Positions 24,353 to 38,263 of a stretch of DNA of 64,000 bases are shown here, piece by piece. The notes beneath the pieces were generated by a model. That model was not told the DNA's origin and did not search any database. It saw only the letters and a program-made list of their open reading frames with translations. Source of the DNA: Voacanga thouarsii (Eukaryota; Streptophyta; Magnoliopsida; Gentianales; Apocynaceae); assembly GCA_026120185.1 (NCBI GenBank), contig JANUWF010001110.1:156001-220000 (forward strand). The letters are read 5' to 3'. The stretch's first letter is position 1; each line of letters opens with the position of its first letter. The translations under genes were made by a program, and so were the position numbers.

Positions 24353-27300
24353 TTGAAGTTTGCAGACAAAAAGGAAGAAACTTTGGTAGACACAGATCCA
24401 TTTCCGTTAGCTGATGCACACATGCTGCAAACAATCTGTGGGAAACAACAAGAGCATACAGGAAACAAAAAGCCTGAGGGGATAGAGCAAGCATTCCAGA
24501 GATTGGATGGTAAACCGTCAGTGTTTATCCGTTTATCTCCCCCCTCTTTTACAGCACATTTTCACGGCAAAGAAAGGAAACTAACAGTGCAGGTTTCCCA
24601 AAAGGAGACATTTCTGTCTGGCTGTTGTTCCCGGCTATTAAAATACCAAAAAAGACGGGAGCAGCGGAAGCGGGCACAACAGAGGCAGCTGATTGATGCT
24701 TGGGTTGAAGAACAACTAGCCCCTGATAATGGCCAAAATATGCTCAGCATCTTGCCATTAAGTTTCCGAGCTACCTCTCGTCAGGAATCCATTGAAGAGG
24801 ATTTTCATGCGGAAGAAAGAGCCGCAGTGGAGCTGGTAGATGTCCAACTTCCTCTAGAGGGGATGCTCTTTCCCATTCCGACAGCCCAAAATGTCAACCA
24901 CCTCAAGCTTCTGTATATCAAGGCACATGTCAATGGCAAGCCACTTACCCGGGTTTTGTTGATGGTGGAGCTGTTTTAAACGTAATGCCTTTCTCTACCT
25001 TGAAGTGGCTGGGAAAAGATAAGTTGGATTTATCCTCTACTGATGTACAGATGGTTAATTTCACTGGAGAAGTAGCTGCGGCAGAAGGCGTTATCACTTG
25101 TGAAGTCACAGTCGGGTCCAAAACCAGTAAAACAATCTTTTTATAATTGATGCAAAGCCAGCCTACTCCATTTTATTGGGTAGGGACTGGATTCATGCAA
25201 ATCGTTGCGTACCGTCCACTTTACACCAGATGATGCTGATATGGGATGGAGAACGGGTAGAACAAATCCCAGCCGATCCTAATCCATTTTCAGCAGAAAT
25301 TCACATGAACGAAGCCCTGTTTTATCATTCGACTTTTGATCCAAGCCAATATGCTAAGCTAACGATGGCCCATAATTTGATCACTACTGAGGAACCAAGC
25401 AGACTACGGCCTGAAGATCCGGAGGTCCGACGAGCTCCTGGTTTCGTTGCTCAAGATCCATTAATAGAAGTCGACATAGGAGAAGCAGGGGAGAACAGAA
25501 TAGCCAAGGTGAGTTTACATTTGACTATCGAGCAAAGAGATAAGATAGCCTGTCTGATCCACAGGTATAAAGATTGCTTTGCGTGGGACTATCATGAGAT
25601 GCCCAGTTTGGACCGAAGTATTGTGGAACATCGCCTACCTGTGAAAGAAGGTTTTAAGCCCCATAAACAACCTGTAAGACGTTTCGATCCTACATTACTA
25701 CCCAGGATCAATGAGGAGGTAGAAAGGTTACTCTGGTGCGGGTTCATCCGTACGTGCCGATATACAGAGTGGATATCTAACATTGTGCCGGTCATTAAGA
25801 AGAACGGTCAACTACGTGTCTGCATAGACTTCAAAAACATAAACTTGGCCACGCCGAAGGATGAGTATGTAATGCCAATGGCAGATATGTTAGTGGATTC
25901 TGCTATGGGTAACCAGTTTTTAAGCTTCATGGATAGTTATTCAGGGTATAACCAAATATTCTTAGCGGAAGAGGACACACACAAGACAACGTTTCGTTGC
26001 TCGGGGTCTATCGGCTTATTCGAGTGGGTGGTTATGCCATTTGGTTTGAAGAACGCTGGGGCCACTTTTCAACGGGCCATGAACCTAATCTTCTACCTTA
26101 TCGGCAACACCATGGAAGTCTACATAGACGATTTGGTCGTAAAATCCCCCATGTTCCTACAACACTTAGTTGATTTGGAACAAGCATTCCTCCGGATGCA
26201 TTAATACCACTTGAAGATCAATCTGGCTAAATGTGCCTTTGGAGTTACGGCTGGAAATTTCCTTGGTTTCTTAGTACATCAGAGGGGGATTGAAATAGAT
26301 CAGAATAAGGCCCGGGAAATTCTACAGGAAAGACCACCCCAGACGAAGAAAGAGCTACAAAGTTTCTTGGGGAAGATGAATTTTTTATGGCGTTTTTTGG
26401 CAAACGCTGCAGGTAAACAGAAGGTATTTTCTTCCTTGTTACATTTAAAGTTATCTCAAGAGTTTATCTGGCAGCCTGAGCATCAGATGGCATTTGAGCA
26501 AATAAAGGTAGCTCTATCACATCCACCGGTGTTAACTCCTCCCCATGACCAGTCCCCCATGAAGTTATATATATCAGCTGCGGAAGGATCTATCAGCAGT
26601 TTATTGGCTCAGGATGACTAGCAAGGGATAGAAAGAGTTGTATACTACTTTAGCTGAAATCTATCGGATACAGAGACCAGGTACACCCCTATTGAAAAGT
26701 TATGCTTATCTTTTTACTATGCATGCACAAAGCTAGAGCATTACTTGTTATTTAGAGAGGTACATATCCTATGTAAGGTAGATTTAATCAAACTTTTGTT
26801 GAATCGCCCTTTACTGAATGGGCGGCTTATGAAATGGGTGGTCAAACTACATGCTTTTTCTCTAACTTATGTGCCACTGAGGGCTGTGAAAGGCCACTGT
26901 TGCAAATTTTGTAGCTGAACATCCTTCTCTGGAGATATCGCAAATAGCTAGAGACAAGCCGCAGAGGTACATTTCTTTGAAACCATGGGTTTTACAATTT
27001 GATGGCTCAAGTACCCAGTAGAAGGTTGGTATTGGTCTGGACCTTGAATCTCCGAACGGACAGTAGGGCAAGGTCCACTTTAAGTTAAAGAAGGGGACAA
27101 CTAATAATTAGGCGGAATATGATACCCTTTTGTTAGGATTGCGGATCCTGAAAGCACTGGAAGCTCGAGTAGTCAGAATTGTAGGTGATTCACAAGTGCT
27201 TATCTGACAAGTAGTAAGAGCTTATAAATGTGCTAACCCGTTGCTCTCGAGTAAGTTACAGGAGGTAAAATGGCTACTTCAGCATTTCCTGGAGGTCACT

Positions 27301-28638
27301 CTAGTTCATGTTTCGAGGACAAAAAACCAAAGCGCTAACGATTTAGCTCAGCTAGCTTCAGGTTTTAGGAAAGCAGTAATGTGCCAACAGATAGCGGAGA
27401 CAGAGTATCAGGAAGATTGGCGACAGGAGTTTGTTGAATATTTAAGAAATCCGACTGAACGGACGTCTCGAGAAGTGAAACGAAAAGCTTCAGCTTTACA
27501 TTGGTAGGCAATGATTTGTTCCGGTGGAGTCACACCGGAATCCTTTTAAAGTGTCTCTCCAAGGAGGAAGCCTTGTGGGTTATGGCAGAGGTGCACGAAG
27601 GTTTATGTGGAGCACATCAAGCGGGCCCAAAGCTGAAGTGGACACTTCAACTGCAGATTGTAATGCTTATGCGGTTGGCTGTAAAGCTTACCAAAAGCAT
27701 GGCTCTTTATTGCACACTTCTTCCATAAAATTGCATCCGATCATTAAGCCATGGCCTTTCCGTGGATGGGCCTTGGACATTATCGGAAAGATTCATCCAC
27801 CCTCAGCAAAAAGGCACACATTCATATTGGTGGCAACAAATTACTTCACCAAGTGGGTAGAGGCGCAACCATTGGTCAAAGTAACACAAACAGCAGTCAT
27901 TAACTTTCTCCAGCAAAGCATTTTCTTCCGTTTTGGAATCCCAGAGACAATAACAACGGATTAAGGGACAGTGTTTATAGGGGACCAGGTACGTAATTTT
28001 CTAACGCAGTTTAAAGTTAAGTTGCTCCATTCTTCTCCTTATTATGCACAGGCCAACGGACAAGCAAAGGCAACAAACAAAACCTTAATCGGCATGATCC
28101 GCAAGGCAGTAGAAGACAATCCAAGAAGATGGCATGAGACGTTGCAGGAAGTATTATGGGCCCATCGGAATGCTGCTAAAACTGCAACTGGGTTCACTTC
28201 GTTTAGACTAACTTATGGGCAAGATGCTGTGTTACCTGTTGAGATATCATTGCAGTCGGCTCGGATAGCCTACCAGTATGGTCTAACGACTGAGGATTAC
28301 CAGTTAGCTTTGGCCCTAAGCCTAGACCAAGTTGAGATGGACCACTGGGTTACCTTGGAGAATATAAAACAACACAAGGAGAAGGTGGCAAGGGCGTACA
28401 ATCGGAAAGTTCGAGAAAGAAGTTTTCAAGAAGGAGACATGGTATGGAAAACTATTCTCCCCGCTGCTCCAAAAGAAAGTGGTCCACATCCTGGGAAGGT
28501 CCCTTCTTAGTAACACAAGTATTTTATGGAGGAGCTTACCGCATAATGACACTTGATGGTAAGGAGGTAGGTAAAGCTATTAACGGTAAGTTTTTAAAAT
28601 GGTACTATCTAACGTTCTGGGAAGGGACTAGCGAGTAA
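24353..28638 (+). pseudogene. Tat-A pol: protease, RT, RNase H, second RNase H, integrase
   Basis: Continues the gag frame to a frameshift in protease near 24960 (VNGKPLTRVL, then GGAVLNVMPFSTL in another frame). RT lies in 25176-26204 with LRVCIDFKN, FLSFMDSYSGYNQ and the catalytic YIDDLVV (about 26120). The usual RNase H follows about 26430-26900 with several stops. A second, archaeal-type RNase H (FDGSSTQ at 27000, ARVVRIVGDSQVLI, SANDLAQLASGF) spans about 26995-27380. Integrase 27524-28510 keeps Asp in WALDI and ITTD, but the catalytic Glu is Lys (YAQANGQAKATNK). The C-terminal part, 28444-28638, is in another frame. Non-functional. Confidence 0.88.
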
Positions 28639-28772
28639 AAAAAAAAAAAAAGAAAGAATATGCTCATGTTGATTGTGGATTTCAGATAAAACTACAATTT
28701 AACTCATTATCATGATATATATAAAACAGCCCACATTTTAAAGGTAAAATGATATCCTAACTATTGAAAGGC

Positions 28773-28789
28773 TATATATATATATATAT
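28773..28789. repeat. (TA)n microsatellite at the Tat-A / Tat-B junction
   Basis: Eight TA units merge into the first bases of the Tat-B 5' LTR, so its TG terminus reads TA. Confidence 0.9.
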
Positions 28790-29431
28790 TGACGTTTTTT
28801 AGTTGATCTGTTGTACCGGTAACTTTCAGTCAAAGTCGATATGAAAATGGATGATGACATTAAGGAAAATCCTCAGCGGTTGTACACGGTGAACATTGAA
28901 ACCAGAAGCCAATGAGCCATCACCCGCACACTTCGGCACAATCGTCAAGACATTACCGTTCTAAACCGCCAAGGACAGGCCACGAAGCGGGATCTTCTCC
29001 ACATTTGAAAGTCGACAGTGGTGCCACAACAAGTATAAAGCAAGCAGGAATCCCATATTAAAGACACCAACACTTATCTCAAACCAAATTACCAAAATTT
29101 TTCAGTTTTTAATTCCTCTTTTTGCATTCTTTATAGCTTTGTTTACAACTTTATTCACATTTGCTTTACAGTTTTCTTTACTCCTTTAATTACAGACTTT
29201 CTATTTGATGTTGCTTTGATTTTCAATTCTAGTGTTTTGTATTCATTCATCATTTTAATTGGAATATATCGTGTTCAGTTTCGTTTTACTTTCATATTCA
29301 ATATTTCTGCCTGCTTGGATCTGTCTTTTAAAAGGTCCGACTTATCCATTCATCTTTCCATCGGATTGTTTATGTTCATCGGAAGAACAGCCGATCGACA
29401 CTTCCATCAGCTCCTTTTTCGTAAAGCTACA
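28787..29431 (+). repeat. 5' LTR of Tat-B
   Basis: Shares its whole length with 38592-39259, including TTGACGT, GGTAACTTTCAG, AATCCTCAGCGG and CACCCGCACA. It ends AAGCTACA before the primer site. The first base pair is TA instead of TG. Confidence 0.9.
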
Positions 29432-29434
29432 TAA

Positions 29435-29454
29435 ATTGGCATGCCCAGTAGGAC
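29435..29454 (+). other. Primer-binding site candidate of Tat-B
   Basis: TTGGCATGCCCAGTAGGACC matches the Tat-A site at 22541-22560 with two transitions (C-to-T and G-to-A). Confidence 0.55.
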
Positions 29455-29478
29455 CCGAAGGGTAGTTGTTGCATGTAA

Positions 29479-30980
29479 TTGCGTTCAAGACGTATTATAG
29501 CTAATTCTCAGCAGCAATCTTCAGGGCCTTCATCGGAATCATCCGATCGGCCTACTGTTCGAACTTTATGGGGGACTTTTGATCCTACAATGATGATATC
29601 TAGGAGCACCCAGTTTACCCTCCCTGAGCAACAGGGGGTGCAGACTCGTCTTCTCCCTAAATGTCCCAGTTACCCCATTCTTTAATTGCTATACGACAGG
29701 CTATAGAGCAATATACAAGCGAACTTATTCAGATCCTTATTCCGCAGTTCACCACAGTATTCTAACCTTTGTTTCAAAACGAGTTTCATAATTTTAAATA
29801 AAGAAAAAATGTTCAGGGAGCACCTCATGGAGGTGTGTATCCTCCCCCCTTATCCATTGTCGCATCTTCTTATGGGTCGGTATAGTTGTTGCACCAAAAG
29901 TAGTCTATGCCAGTGCTCGGGGGGCACCAAGGGAATTCGGGATTAAATGTACCCGGCGTGGTTCCTACGGAACCTTTCCCAGGAAGAACTCCACCATATC
30001 CAATTGTAGGAACCCAGGTGTTGATAGGGGCACAGATGTTCTACGACTAGAATGCTGCCCTAAATAGGAATGTTGGTTCTTTGTACAGAGGACCCCAGAG
30101 CTACATTGCAACTGTCCCGACTGCATATCCTATTACTACGACAGTTTATCTAATGCAAGGGGCAGGGTATCTTGAGATGGCAGGTTCTCGACCTACTGTG
30201 GTAGGTTCTCCCGTGTAGACTCAACAACCAATGCCATCAGTCAATGTCGGCTCAATACCGGAGGCATTGCATTGATAAGCCAAATACCAGCCAGTGTATC
30301 AGAATGGGTTAACTCTATGGCAGTCCTACCACAAGGATTTAAGTTGTTTGAATTTTTCACATTCTCTGGAGAAGATAACAAGTCTACTATGGAATATATA
30401 GGGAGGTTCACAGCACAATGTAGAGAATCAGGAATAGTAATTGGCATAAATTACAGTTATACTCTTTATCCATCAGTAGAATACATCCACAGCTCAAAGA
30501 GCGCCTTATCCTACAAGATTTCTTTGACCTATCCCATTTGTTGTCTCAGGCTATCAGGATAAAGGAAAAAGAGAAAAGGCGGTCAGTCAAGTTCTTTTAA
30601 GGACAAACCATGATATCGGTAGTGGATAATGTTATCGATAATGAGGAAGAACAAATGCTAGATGTGATGGCAATAGAATTAGTAAAAGGTGCATTTTACA
30701 CTTGTATTTTTCTGAAGCTTGGCAAAGGGAAGGAGGAAGTTTCTCTTGCAGGTCCATCCACACACACATTCGATGTATCCAAGGCTAAGCAAATCTTTAA
30801 TCAAATGGTCAAAGATAAGCAGATTCGTCTACTGTTCGTCACAAGCTTCCGGGGCCAGAGGAATTGAAGGGTACGAAATACTGTAAGTGGCATAATTTAT
30901 TTTTCCATAATACTAATAGTTGTGTGATTTTCAAGAACACAATACAAAAGGCTTTACAAGAGGGAAGGGTAAGATTTGCT
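29479..30980 (+). pseudogene. Tat-B gag
   Basis: Diverged counterpart of Tat-A gag. The N-terminal part (29479-29685) shares SRR...ANSQQQ...DRPTVR with Tat-A. The gag core (30272-30470) keeps KLFEFFTFSGEDNKSTME and FTAQC, but most of the FTWYA...R core is deleted: the text jumps from NYSYTLYPS to HPQLKERL. The last part, 30610-30980, has DVMAIELVKGAFYTC and then KYCKWHN. Many stops. Confidence 0.75.
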
Positions 30981-33900
30981 GACAAATAAGAGGAAACCTT
31001 AGTCAATACAGACCCGTTCCCAACAGTAGATGCAAGTATGGTACAGACATGTGAATAAGACAATGAGCATAAGCTAGGGGATTCTCCCGTCAAGAGGCAG
31101 TCCGAGATTTTAGAAGGAAACAAACCAGCGTTCCAAAAGCTAGACGGTCAGCCGTCAGTTTTCACTCGGCTTATAGTTCCAACCTTCGCAATCCATTTTC
31201 AGGGGAAGAACGAGAAATTTATAGTGCATGTGCCTTGCAAAGCGTCGTTCTTCTCAGGCCATCATTCCCAACTCATGAAAACTCAAAAACGACAGGAACA
31301 AATGAGAAGGGCTCAGTAGAAACAAGCATTGGAAGGATGGTCGGAGAAACAGTTATGTGCTTCCACGAGTCAGAATATGCTCAGCATTCTTCCATCACAA
31401 TTCTGAGCAAAGGCCGAGCAAAAAAGGTAGAAGAAGATTACTACGCAATAGAAGAAGCGACCATTGAGCTCATCGAGTTTAAAGTGCCATCGCAAGAGAT
31501 GTTCTTTTCAATCTCTACGATAGAACATTCTAACTACTTCAAACCATTGTACATTAAGGCACACATCAATGGAAGGCACTTCTCTCGGGTTTTCATCGAT
31601 GAAGGAACTGTGTTAAATGTAATACTATTAGCAACTTTAAGGTGTGTGGGCAAGAATCACCACAATCTATTTCCTACCAATGTACAAATGCTTAATTTCA
31701 CCGGAGAGGCTACCAAGGCAGAAGGGGTTATCACTTTTGAGGTGGCCATAGGATCCAAAGTTAGTAAGATTGTTTTCTTTGTAATCACGACAAAGCCGGC
31801 GTATTCTGTCTTACTAAGTAGGGATTGGATTCATGCGAACCATTGCGTTCCGTCAACACTTCACTAAATGATGTTGATCTGAGATGGAGAACAAGTGGAA
31901 AGGATACCAATCGATCCCAATCCGTTTTCTGCAGAAGTGCACATGAATGAGGCAGTGTTCTACCGTTCTACTTTTGACCCGAGCCATTACTCCAAGCTCA
32001 CCATGGCTCATAACCAAATTATAACGGAAGGGTTGGAGGATCAATGTCCAAAAACAAAGGACTCTGACGTTCGACATGCACCTGGTTTCATTGTTTAGGA
32101 CTCATTAACGGAAGTGGACATCGGGGAACTTGGGGAGAACATAACCACAAAGGTAAGCTTATGTTTAACTTTCAATTAGCGGAATGCTCTAACGATACTA
32201 ATTCCCATATACAAAGACTGTTTCATATAGGATTATCATGAGATACCAGTGCTGGACAGAGGCATTAGAGAGCATCGCTTGCCAATCAAAGAAGGTTTCA
32301 GGCCTCATAAACAGCCTGTCTAGTATTTTAATCCCGCTCTCTTACCCAGGATCAAAGAAGAAATTAAGAGATTATTTCGTTATGGTTTCATGCGTACCTG
32401 CAGATATGCAAATTGGGTATCCAACATTGTGCCCATCATTAAAAAGAATGGACAGTTGCGAGTTTGTGTTGACTTTAGAAATCTGAATTTGGCCACCCCG
32501 AAGGATGAATACATCATACCGATGGCCGATATGTTAGTAGACTCCACTGTAGGAAACCAATACTTAAGCTTCATGGACGGATACTCCGGATACAACTAGA
32601 TATTCATCACTGAAGAAGATACCAAGAAGACAGCTTTTCGTTGCCCAGGATCTATTGATTTATTCAAATGGATAGTTATGCCTTTCAGATTGAAGAATGC
32701 AGTAACTACATTCTAAAGAGCCATGAACCTCATTTTTCATGATCTTATCGGTAAAATCATGGAGGTTTACATTGACGATTTAGTGGTCAAGTCGCCCACT
32801 TTTTCGCAACACCAACAATGGTTGGAGCTGGCTTTCCTTAGAATGCGCTGCACCGGTTAAAAATTAACCCGACCAAATGCGCCTTTGGAGTTTTAGCCAA
32901 AAACTTCCTCGGGTTCTTGGTGCATCAAAGAGGGATTGAGGTAGATCAGAACAAAGTAAGGGATATTCTGCAAGCAAGGCCACCGCAAACCAAAAAAGTG
33001 CTCCAAAGTTTCTTAGGGAAACTCAACTTCCTGCGACGCTTTCTGACAACCGCTGCAGGTAAGCAGAAAGTGTTCTCTTTTTTGCTCTATTTAAAGTCGT
33101 CATTACACTTCGTTTGGCAACCGGAGCATCAAATGGCGTTTGATTAGATCAAGGTAGCTTTGTCACGACTGCCAATTTTGTTACCTCTATGGGATAAGGT
33201 ACCTTTGAAATTGTACATTTCAGCGGCTCCAGAGTCTATCGGCTGCCTGCTGGCTTAGGACAATGCACAAGGGATTGAAAAGGTAGTCTGCTACCTTAGT
33301 CGAAACCTGACGAACACCGAGACCAGGTATTCTCCTGTTAAGAAACTATGCTTGTCTTTATATTATGCATATGTAAAGCTAGAGCATTATCTGCTACCTA
33401 GGGAAGTGCAAGTCCAATGCAAAATTGATTTCGTTAAGTATTTGCTAAACTGATCATTATTGTAAGGACGGTTAATGAAATGAGCTATTAAGTTACACGC
33501 TTTTTCCTTAACTCATTTACCTTTGAAAGCGGTAAAGGGTTAAGACATAACCGATTTCTTAGCAGAGAGCATCCATGTGTGGAAATGCCTAGCACTGAAA
33601 AGGAAGAAATATAGGGGTACATCTCACATAAGCCATGAAAGTTGGAATTTGATGGATCCAGCATGCAGAGTAAGGTAGGCGCTGGGTTGGTTATAGAGGC
33701 TCCGGGCGGACGGCAAGAAAAAATCTTGTTTGAGTTGAGTAAAGGGACATCAAATAATCAAGTAGAATACAATGCTCTCATTTTGGGACTTCGGCTCCTA
33801 AAGGCTTTGGATGCATAAATGGTCAATATAACAGAGGATTCTCAAATTGTTATCCGAAAAATTTTAGGTAAGTACAAATGCACTAACCCTGTATTATCGG

Positions 33901-35323
33901 ATAAGTTACAGGAAGTACAAGAGCTGTTGCAATACTTCTCGGAAGTCATCTTGACTTATGTTCCTCGATGAGAGAACTGGAGAGGAAACGACTTAGCTCA
34001 GATGGCTTCAAGTTTTAAGAAAAGAGTTAGGGTGATAATGTATCAACAGATATCAAAAGAGAGACATGAAGAAGATTGCGTGATTCGATATCGTCTCATT
34101 CTTGCGGAAGCTTACGGGCCAGGTTTCACGGGAGCTTAAGCGTAAGGCATTGAACTTCGTATTAATCAGGAATGACTTATTTAGAAGAAGTAATATAGGA
34201 ATTTTGTTGAGATGCTTGTCTAAGTGAAAAGCAGCGCAGGCGTTAGATAAAGTACACGAGGCTTATGTGGTGCTCATCAGGCGGGTCCTAAGTTGAATGG
34301 ACACTGCAACGGCATGAATTTTACTGGCCTTCGATGACTATGGACTGCGTAGCCTATGTAGCCGGGTGTGAGGCATGTCAGAAGCACGACTCATTGACTC
34401 ATACCCCTACTACGGACTTACATCCTATCATCAAGTTGTGGCCATTCAGGGATTAGGCTCTAGACGTCGTCGGTAAGATTCACCTGCCGTCAACCAAAGG
34501 GCGCACCTTTATTCTAGTGGCAATCGATTACTTTACCAAATGGGTAGAGGCACATGCCCTAATCAGAGTAATCCAATCTGTCGTGATCACTTTTCTTCAG
34601 CATAACATCTTTTTTCGATTTGGCATACCTGAAACCATAACGGCTGACCAAGGGACTATGTTCACAAGAGACAAGGTATGCAACTTTCTAACCCAATTCC
34701 AGGTTACATTACTTCACTCCTCTCCATATTATGCACAGGCCAATGGTCAGGTCGGGCGACAAATAAAATTTTGATCAGTCTGATCCAAAAGTCGGTAAAA
34801 GACAAACCCAAAAGATGGCACAAAACCCTTCAAGAGGTATTGTGGGCATATCAGAATACTTACAAGACCGCTATGGTATGGACAGGATTCAATGGTACCC
34901 ACTGAATTATTACTACGGTCAGCCTGGATAGCTTACCAACATTTCTTGTCAGTTGAGGATTACAGATTGGCTCTGGCAATGGGTTTGGACTAAGTCGAGG
35001 AAGACTGTTGAATAGCATTGGAGAATATCAGAAGGTATAAGAAGAAGGTAGCCAGAACCAACAATTGAAAAGTGCGATAAAAAATTTTTCAAATAGGAGT
35101 CATGGTTTAGAAAATTATACTACCTGTGATACCAAATGACCCACGCTACGGTAAGTGGTCTGCCTCATGGGAGGAACCTTTTCTTGTTACCCAGGTTTTC
35201 AATGGAGGTGCCTATCGGCTGATGACACCCAACGGGAAAGAAGTGAACAATGCCATAAATGGTAAGTATTTGAAGAAGTTTTATCCTACATTCTGGGAGA
35301 GAACATTGGTAGGAGAAGAATAA
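30981..35323 (+). pseudogene. Tat-B pol: protease, RT, RNase H, second RNase H, integrase
   Basis: Protease region 31235-31867 (HINGRHFSRVFIDEGTVLNV; the usual DGG core reads DEG). RT spans 32240-32860 with LRVCVDFRNLNLATPKDEY, YLSFMDGYSGYN and YIDDLVV (about 32774), broken by several stops. RNase H 32917-33420, second RNase H about 33645-34020, integrase 34300-34905 (CEACQKH, AIDYFTKWVEA, ITADQGTMF) and C-terminus 35126-35323 (YGKWSASWEEPFLVTQ). A single-base change or indel disrupts the catalytic Glu region (ANGQVGRQIK). It is inactive. Confidence 0.85.
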
Positions 35324-36207
35324 AAAAAGAAAGAGAGAGAAAAGAAAAAACACACACAACAGAGGAAAAAATATATGTTGGCATTTCATATGAAACGGTT
35401 AATCACAAAAGAGCCGATCGGATGGCTGCTACATTGTAAAGGGAAAAAAAAAAAAAAGAAGTCAGGCCTCCTCAGACGGAGTGTGAGACGTCTTGATCGG
35501 CTGGGCAAAAAGAACTAGGGCGAACCGATTTGGATCTTCCTCAGGCATAGCAGTTGTCGTTAGGGTTTCTTCCTTTTCTTCCACAGGAGCGGTAGGGTCT
35601 TCTGGGGCTGGTTCAAGTTCAGCAGCCGATTCCTCCGTTGAAAATGGACGTGTTTCGGCATCCCTGACTTATGTACCAAAGGGACCAGCTTCATTAGGAC
35701 TACAGAAGAAAGTGGCCAAATAAGATTGGAAGGTGTCCCATGACGACTGCATACCATTTAGTAACTTGTCAGAATGTTACAATTCCATCTGGAGCAGTTC
35801 TTCTTCGGCTGCCAACATGAGCTGATCGTCCTGAAATTTGGCCGCCGTTTCTTCAGCAGAAGAGACTATCTACTGACAGGCAATCTCGGCCTCAAGCTTC
35901 TCATCCAGGGCTCATTTTTAAGAATCTAATTCCTCTTAGAGTGCTCGCAATCGCATCCCAAGGCCCTCAATTCTCTCAACTTTGGCAGAAATATCAGCTC
36001 GAAGGATACCCAGGCGAGCAGAGGCTTCCTGATGATGCGTTTACAGAAACGCTTCTTGGTCTCAGAGCGCTCCCAAGGCCTAGAGCTAACGAGAAGCTTC
36101 GTTCCGCCTGCTCTGAGTATTGAAAAGAAGTATTAGGTGAATTGCATCTGTCCCAGATAGTCAGCCGATAAGTGTCTCAATTCCATTGGGACATTGGAAG
36201 TGGTCGA

Positions 36208-38263
36208 TTACGTCAGCAGCAGGAGGGCTCGACTGATAGCATCTTGAGAAGAGGGGTTGGTCGGCAAGTCTATTCCCAGCAGACTTCGTAGAAGTTCTAG
36301 TGTTGCAACCTCAGTCGTTACTAGCTGAGAAGGGGTAGGTTCTGGTGGAGGCTCAAAGGTCGTGGCCACAGGAGGCGTAACGGGTTTGTCAACCACTATT
36401 CTCTCTAATGAAAGCACTTCGAACACAAATGTAGTAACTGGTGAGAGCGACACGGCCAAAGTCCCTTCCTTTGCCGTTGCCATTCTTGCTAGAGACAGGG
36501 GGCATAGCCACCGATGATTCTGAGGAAGAATCGGAGATCACCAGCTGGCTGGTCTTCTGCTTCTACAAAGAAATGCAGAATGCGATTAATTCTAAGCCAA
36601 ATGATGGAAAGCATGGGAAAGAAAGAAAGTATTTTCAAGCCGAACCTTGGCAAATGCCAAAGAATGAAGAGCCTGTCGTCTCTTTGACCGCCTCAGCAAG
36701 GGGAGAACAGTTGCTTCTTCTTCTTTCTCTTCCTCGTCGGCAGGCAGAAGTATGGGGGTTCTTTTTACTAGCGGCATACAGAACAACAACGCTGTGATTA
36801 GACTGGCAGAGACTTTGCTGGGCTTATTTTTCTTCGGTGTAGACATTTTTACCACCGCCAATGCTAACCCCTCCAGTCTGGGCAACCACGTCTCTACTGG
36901 GCCGAAAAAGAGTATTTTGCTTAGCAACCGTCACTACAGGTTGAAGTTTGGCATGGCTTCTCTAATAATCTAAAAAGGATGATACTCAAAAGAGTGGAGA
37001 ACGATTAAAAACCTATCGGCTAAAATCTGCACATCTTCAGCTGATAGGACAGGCATAATAGAGTAAGAAGAGATATGACCAGGGTCAGCGGAATATCTTG
37101 AATGAGTCCAAATTACCGTGAAAAGTAATGTGGGTAGTACCGTTCGCAAGAGGACTTAGCACTCCGAGCGCCTGATTTTGCCCCAAGAATGAGTTCTCGG
37201 GAATATAGCATTCGGTCCCAGATGGTTTCTTGAGAGGCTTCTGGTGCCTCGGCGAGTTTCGTCAGCCAGAGGGGGCCTGTCTCCTGGGTAGAGTAAGGAT
37301 AAAAGTGGGATGCATTTTGAAGCTGGTTCTGATGGAGGGAAGCCATGATAGTACTGGTGGAAGACCGATTTGCAGGAATCTTCAACAGTCGATAGTCGGT
37401 AGCCCGGTCGGCGGAACCTGCAAAGCCTCCAGAGATAGTATTGACGCTGAACTGGGGGAGGTATTGATAAAGTCACAACTGCATAACCCAAAGGGGGCCT
37501 CCAAGATTTGTTGGATCATCCCCAACCGACAGGGTTGAAATCACTTGGTTCATCAGCTGATACATGGGGGCCAGAACCAGGGAAGTAAGGTCACAACGTC
37601 TTTTCTTCCTCAGCAGAGCCGATACATAGTATCGGTACTCATTGCTTATCCCTGCCGAATGGGAGCAGAGGATATACTTGCAGAGTTATAGCCAAAGAAA
37701 GGCAAATTGTTCCTGCTCTGATGGAACGGGGCCGATGCCCCTTTAGGTGGCCATAAAATTATCGTAAGAGACGATGGATTTATCCAAATGGGCCTCAACG
37801 GCAGGTAAGTTTTCTTCGTCATGCAGGGTGAGGATCTCATCGCCATCGCAATGGAAGCCCAAGATAGTACAGATGTCCAAAATCATAGAGGAGAACATGT
37901 CGTGAGGGAAAATGAAGCCATTGATCGCTGGGGACCAGAACGACAGAACAGGCGAGAACAAATTGCGGTCTAAGGTCATCTCGAAGTCAAGCCTAATTGG
38001 TCCCAAAGGGCACCATAAGTAGCCTGACAATGGTCACACCATTTCCTGTAGTTTTTCATAGGATGCGGCCAGTGGCGAAAAGAGACGAACAGGCTGGCCA
38101 TGGAAAAGTTGTCCCGATGCAAAGGAATGATGAAGCCCTCCGGATAGGCGAACTGCAAATGTTCTGTAATGACTTCCATCGGCAATAGCCGGGGGCCCAA
38201 AGCATAAAGATTGGCATCGGCTTGGATCAGAGCCAGGGGAGAATGATCAATGGGAATGGCCAT
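36208..38263 (-). pseudogene. Antisense ORF of Tat-B, plant-mobile-domain-like
   Basis: On the strand opposite to gag-pol, coding-like segments run from ATG at 38263 (MAIPIDHSPLALIQ) through 37743 to 36208, split by at least three frameshifts. The segment LSFWSPAINGFIFPHD (about 37940-37890) followed by a Leu/Ile-rich stretch and LGFHCDGDE resembles the WS...N.F.FP...T..D...LLG core of the aminotransferase-like plant mobile domain, which is known in transposable elements. Downstream are Pro-rich, Lys/Glu-rich segments. Antisense ORFs in this position are known in Grande and other Tat elements; their role is unclear. The assignment is by pattern, not by search. Confidence 0.55.

Larger units (their letters stand above)
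21830..28640 (+). mobile_element. Ty3/Gypsy Tat-type retrotransposon Tat-A, 3' part missing
   Basis: A 5' LTR, primer site, gag, protease-RT-RNase H, second RNase H and integrase follow in order on the plus strand, ending at 28638. No 3' LTR matching 21830-22538 occurs in the window. 150 bp further on, at a TA repeat, Tat-B begins. The RT block and the second RNase H place it in the Tat (Retand/Grande/Ogre) group. All coding parts carry stops or frameshifts. Either Tat-B inserted into it and the rest was later lost, or its end was deleted. Confidence 0.9.
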
